DNA of 26,926 bases. Source: an uncultured Actinomycetes bacterium (GTDB lineage: Bacteria > Actinomycetota > Thermoleophilia > Solirubrobacterales > 70-9). The position numbers and the translations under genes were made by a program. Below are positions 23,574 through 26,926 of the stretch, piece after piece; the first letter of the stretch is position 1, and every line of letters starts with the position of its first letter. A model generated the notes under the pieces. It saw only the letters and a list, made by a program, of their open reading frames with translations. It was not told the DNA's origin and searched no databases. The stretch covers positions 1 to 26,926 of the forward strand of contig CALCIA010000296.1 in NCBI GenBank assembly GCA_937907435.1, in the 5' to 3' direction.

Positions 23574-24991
23574 GCGACACCAACGGCTCCGACGGCGCGG
23601 GCAAGGCGCCCGCCTCCTCCGCCGACTACGGCAAGACCGCCAGCTTCCTCGCGGTCGGGGTCGGGCTCACCGGCGTCATCACCTACGCCTACTTCCTGAT
23701 CGCCTCGCACACGCTCTCGAAGACCGACTACGGGCAGATCACGGTGCTCTGGTCGGCGGTCTTCATCACGATCTCCGCCCTCTACCGGCCGATCGAACAG
23801 CTGCTCAGCCGCCACATCTCCGAACGGATGGTGAAAGGGCAGCCGCTGCGCGAGCCGATGCGGGTCGCCTCGACGATCCAGCTCGGCCTCTCGCTGCTCT
23901 TCACGGTGCTGGCGCTGGCGCTGCGCGGGCCGATCCAGAACAGCCTGCTGGATGGCAACGAAACCCTCTACTGGGTCTTCTTCACCTCGGTCCTCTTCTA
24001 CGCGGCGAGCTACTTCGCCCGCGGCTTCCTGGCGGGGATGCAGCGGTTCGGCCTGTTCGTCGCGCTGATCCTCTCCGAATCCTGCTTCCGGACGATCTTC
24101 GCGGTGCTGGTCGCGATCAGCGTCCTCAGCGGCCAGAGCGCGGTCGCGATCGGCATCACCGCGGCCCCGGCGCTGAGCCTGCTCGTGGTGCCGTTCGCGT
24201 TCGCGCGCCGGGCGCAGAGGGACAAAGCGGCGGCGGCCGCGGCGCCCGCGCCCGCGGCGGCAGGCGACGAGGAGGCGGGCGACGAGGCCTTCTCGTTCCG
24301 CCACGGCGGCGGCTTCGCGGCGGCGGTCTTCCTGATCATGTTCTCCGAACAAGCCTTCCTCAACGCCGGGCCGCTGATCATGAGCGGCCTCCAGGGCGCC
24401 GACAAGGCGGGCTACATCTTCAACGTGCTGATGTTGGCGCGGGCGCCGCTGCAGCTCTTCCAGTCGGTGTCGACCTCGATCCTCCCCCACCTCACCAGCC
24501 TCCACACCTCCGAGGATCCCGACGCGCCGCGTGAGTTCGCCCACACGGTGAAGATGGTGCTGCTCGGGATCGTCGCCTTCACCGCGCTGGTCACGGTCGT
24601 GGTCCTGATCGCGGGGCCGAAATGCATGCAGATCGCCTTCGGCGACAAATTCACCTACGACCGCCTCGGCCTCCTGCTGGTCACCTTCGGGATGGGGCTC
24701 TACCTCTCCTCGGTGACGGTCAACCAGGCCTGCGTCGCGCAGGGCCAGGTGCGCCGCGCGGCGGTGCGCTGGATCGCCTGCGCCGGGATCTTCATCGCCT
24801 GGAACTTCGTCCCGATCGTCGCCGACGAGTCCCGCCGGGTCGAGATCGGCTTCCTGCTCGCCGCCGGCGTCCTCTTCGCGCTCCTCTACTGGGTCTACCG
24901 CCGCCCCCACGCCCACAAGGGCGACACGCCGCGGCCGGGCTCCCCGGAGGAGCTCGAGGCGCGCCTGGCGATCCTCGACGAGAACGTCTAG
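23570..24991 (+). CDS. polysaccharide flippase-like (MOP/Wzx) membrane protein
   Basis: A 473-residue multi-pass membrane protein resembling the oligosaccharide flippase family (Wzx/MOP). It has about 12 hydrophobic segments, the first at about 25-46 (FLAVGVGLTGVITYAYFLIA), and family-like patches LSKTDYGQITVLWSAVF and RPIEQLLSRHISER near 50-85. An Ala/Pro-rich cytoplasmic loop (about 220-240) separates the halves. The tail is hydrophilic. GTG 23570 overlaps the GT2 stop. The pair suggests that a lipid-linked glycan is made by GT2-type enzymes and moved across the membrane. No polymerase or ligase gene is seen. Confidence 0.85.
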   Translation: MSDTNGSDGAGKAPASSADYGKTASFLAVGVGLTGVITYAYFLIASHTLSKTDYGQITVLWSAVFITISALYRPIEQLLSRHISERMVKGQPLREPMRVASTIQLGLSLLFTVLALALRGPIQNSLLDGNETLYWVFFTSVLFYAASYFARGFLAGMQRFGLFVALILSESCFRTIFAVLVAISVLSGQSAVAIGITAAPALSLLVVPFAFARRAQRDKAAAAAAPAPAAAGDEEAGDEAFSFRHGGGFAAAVFLIMFSEQAFLNAGPLIMSGLQGADKAGYIFNVLMLARAPLQLFQSVSTSILPHLTSLHTSEDPDAPREFAHTVKMVLLGIVAFTALVTVVVLIAGPKCMQIAFGDKFTYDRLGLLLVTFGMGLYLSSVTVNQACVAQGQVRRAAVRWIACAGIFIAWNFVPIVADESRRVEIGFLLAAGVLFALLYWVYRRPHAHKGDTPRPGSPEELEARLAILDENV

Positions 24992-25121
24992 AGCGCTCCG
25001 GATCCGCCGAGGGGCCTGCTCTTATTAGGGTCCCCGTATCGGTCACCACGACGCCATCCTCATCCTCATCGCCGGCGTCCTGCTGGCCGCGGGGATCGTC
25101 GGCGCGCTGCTGGCCGACCGC

Positions 25122-26843
25122 GTGCGGGTCCCGGCGCTGCTGCTGTTCCTCGCCCTGGGGATGCTCGCCGGGTCGGAAGGCATCGGCGGGATCAACTTCG
25201 AGAACTACGAGCTGGCGCGGACCCTGGGGACGATCGCGCTGGTGCTGATCCTCTTCGAGGGCGGGCTCACCGCGGGCTGGTCGGAGATCAAGCCGGTGCT
25301 CGGCACGGCGGCCTCCCTCGCCACCCTGGGGACGCTGGCGACGGCGCTCCTGGCGGGCGTGGCGGCGAAGTGGATCTTCGGCCTCACCTGGCTGGAAGGG
25401 ATGATCGTCGGCGCCGCGATCGCCGCGACCGACTCGGCCGCGATCTTCGCCGTGCTGCGCAACTCGACCCTGGAGAAGCGCCTGGCGCGCTCGCTCGAGG
25501 GCGAGTCGGGGATGAACGACCCGGTCGCGCTGCTGCTCGTCATCGGGTTCATCGAATGGATCCAGCAGCCGAACTACGGCGCCGCCGACATGATCGGGCT
25601 GATCGCGCTGAAGATCGCCGTCGGCATCGTCGTCGGGGTGATCCTGGGACGGGCGGCGGTCTGGGTCATCACGCGGCTCGAACTGCCGTCGGACGGGATC
25701 TACCCGGTGGCGACGATCGCCGCGGCGGCGCTCGCCTACGGCGTCTCCGAGGTCGCCCACGGGTCCGGCCTGCTCGCCGTCTACCTGACCGCACTGGCGC
25801 TCGGCTCGGCCCGCATCCCGGCCCGGCGCAGCGTCGTCTCCTTCCACGAGGGGCTCGGCTGGGTGTCCCAGATCGGCCTCTTCATCCTGCTCGGGATCCT
25901 CGTCTTCCCCGAGGACATCGGCAACGTCGCGGTCAAGGGCCTGGCGCTCTCGGCGGTGCTGATCTTCCTCGCCCGCCCGGTGGCGACCTTCGCCGCGACC
26001 GTCCTCTCGCCGCTGGTCTTCCGCGAGAAGCTGATGCTCGGCTGGGCGGGGCTGCGCGGGGCGACGCCGATCTGGCTGGCGACGTTCCCGGTCGTCGCCG
26101 GGGTGCGCAGTGGCGAGCAGGAGTTCGCGATCGTCTTCTTCGTCGTCGTCACCTCGACCCTGGTGCAGGGGGCGAGCTTCGAGCCGCTCGCCAAGCGCCT
26201 TCGCCTCACCACCGACGAGCCGGCGCTCCCCCAGCGCCTCTTCGAGTCGGGGCGGATCCGCGAGATGGGCGGCGACGTGGTCGCCTTCCGCCTGCCGCCG
26301 GGCGCCGCCGCGGACGGCCACCGGGTGCGCGAGCTGGAGCTGCCGCGCGAGGCCCTGGTCAACGTGATCGTCCGCGACGGCCACGCGATCGCCCCCCGCG
26401 GCTCGACCCAACTGCGCGAAGGCGACGAGCTCCACATCCTCGTCCGCGGCGACCTGCGCGACCAGGTCGAGGCCGAGACCGAGCGCTGGGTCAAAGGCCC
26501 GATCGGCAAACCCGCACCCCCGCCCCTCCCCCGCCGCGCCGCCTCCCAGGTCTTCTCGGTCCGCCCCCTCCGCGCCGGCGAGAACCCCTCAGCGCCCGCC
26601 GAGATCGACGGCGTCGCCGTCGTCGCCCTCCTGCGCAGCCGCCGCGACGACATCGGCACGATGGCCGCCCTCGCCGACGGCCGCTACGCGGTGACGAGCC
26701 CCGACATCGTGGCGGTCGGCGGTCGGCGGGCACTGGCCGGCTGGTGCGAGAGGCGGGCCGAACTGGAGGAGATCGACACGGAGACTAAGGCGTGGTTGCA
26801 GGAGATCACCGGGGCGCTGATCGCGCGGGGGCGGCGGCTGTAG
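25122..26843 (+). CDS. CPA1-family cation/proton antiporter with RCK_C domain (NhaP2/CvrA-like)
   Basis: At least 573 residues. It is similar throughout to NhaP2/CvrA K+/H+ antiporters: LFLALGMLAGSEGIGGINFENY, ILFEGGLT, GAAIAATDSAAIFAVL at about 97-112 and GESGMNDPVALLL at about 127-139, with the acidic transport residues. About 12 membrane segments are followed by an RCK_C (TrkA-C) ligand-binding domain at roughly 378-460 and a C-terminal region to 573. GTG 25122 is the first standard start. However, the same frame continues upstream to a TAG at 25026 and reads HHDAILILIAGVLLAAGIVG, the expected first helix, without any ATG, GTG or TTG. The true start may be non-standard (for example ATC 25038, after AGGG) or a sequence error may hide it. 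A 23-bp hairpin ends the gene. Confidence 0.9.
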   Translation: MRVPALLLFLALGMLAGSEGIGGINFENYELARTLGTIALVLILFEGGLTAGWSEIKPVLGTAASLATLGTLATALLAGVAAKWIFGLTWLEGMIVGAAIAATDSAAIFAVLRNSTLEKRLARSLEGESGMNDPVALLLVIGFIEWIQQPNYGAADMIGLIALKIAVGIVVGVILGRAAVWVITRLELPSDGIYPVATIAAAALAYGVSEVAHGSGLLAVYLTALALGSARIPARRSVVSFHEGLGWVSQIGLFILLGILVFPEDIGNVAVKGLALSAVLIFLARPVATFAATVLSPLVFREKLMLGWAGLRGATPIWLATFPVVAGVRSGEQEFAIVFFVVVTSTLVQGASFEPLAKRLRLTTDEPALPQRLFESGRIREMGGDVVAFRLPPGAAADGHRVRELELPREALVNVIVRDGHAIAPRGSTQLREGDELHILVRGDLRDQVEAETERWVKGPIGKPAPPPLPRRAASQVFSVRPLRAGENPSAPAEIDGVAVVALLRSRRDDIGTMAALADGRYAVTSPDIVAVGGRRALAGWCERRAELEEIDTETKAWLQEITGALIARGRRL

Positions 26844-26849
26844 GAGGGT

Positions 26850-26907
26850 GTCCTGGGCTCCTCATGGGGGTCCTGGCAGGCTGTGACCCCCATGAGGAGC
26901 CCAGGAC
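26850..26907 (+). terminator. 23-bp perfect hairpin after the antiporter gene
   Basis: 26850-26872 is the exact reverse complement of 26885-26907 around a 12-nt loop, 6 bases after the stop codon. No T-run follows. The stem is longer than needed for a simple terminator and is like the hairpin after ffh. Confidence 0.65.
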
Positions 26908-26926
26908 GTGAGGCGTTCGTGGGAGA

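Overview
The window is about 70% GC, with GC-rich third codon positions, many GTG and TTG starts, 4-base start/stop overlaps and terminator hairpins that lack a U-tract. Together with a WS/DGAT acyltransferase, a SepIVA/Rv2927c-like coiled-coil protein and zinc-type (four-Cys) L28 and L32, this points to a high-GC actinobacterium. A deep lineage such as Thermoleophilia/Solirubrobacterales fits the gene order, but that placement is inference. No tRNA, rRNA, CRISPR array, IS element or prophage gene was found.

Layout. Nearly everything from 0.2 to 22.5 kb lies on the minus strand and is a scattered version of the housekeeping supercluster known from Bacillus (rpmB-yloV-recG-plsX-acpP-rnc-smc-ftsY-ffh). 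Read in the direction of transcription it contains: (1) ribD-ribE-ribBA-ribH-rpmB, a riboflavin operon ending in L28 (22483 to 18714); (2) fakA/yloV-like DAK2 protein, recG, rsmD and coaD (16093 to 11250); (3) a SepIVA-like protein (11129 to 10650); (4) a small methyltransferase, rpmF, plsX, acpP, rnc and smc (9621 to 4229); (5) a WS/DGAT acyltransferase overlapping ftsY, then ffh (4077 to 221). Two plus-strand genes interrupt this: a DUF177/YceD gene (9638-10162) and an MMPL-type RND transporter (16284-18470). From 22.5 kb to the end the genes are on the plus strand: a GT2 glycosyltransferase, a polysaccharide flippase-like protein and a CPA1/NhaP2-type antiporter with an RCK_C domain.

The most unusual parts are not ordinary genes. 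Between the convergent DUF177 and SepIVA-like genes, 487 bases carry a nested set of long inverted repeats (28, 29, 21 and 21 bp) around two 44-bp hairpin repeats that differ by compensatory changes. The other convergent junction (MMPL/rpmB) has the same design with unrelated sequence: twin hairpins sharing a stem base, plus an outer 17-bp inverted repeat that includes the rpmB stop codon. Among the proteins, SMC is only about 800 residues and shows no hinge domain, and RNase III lacks conserved acidic active-site residues. PlsX has altered N-terminal motifs, and the antiporter has no standard start codon in front of its first membrane helix.

The genes serve translation and protein targeting (L28, L32, SRP54, FtsY, RsmD), phospholipid and storage-lipid synthesis (PlsX, ACP, fatty acid kinase-like protein, WS/DGAT), chromosome maintenance (SMC, RecG), cofactor synthesis (riboflavin, CoA) and the cell envelope (GT2, flippase, MMPL, SepIVA-like).
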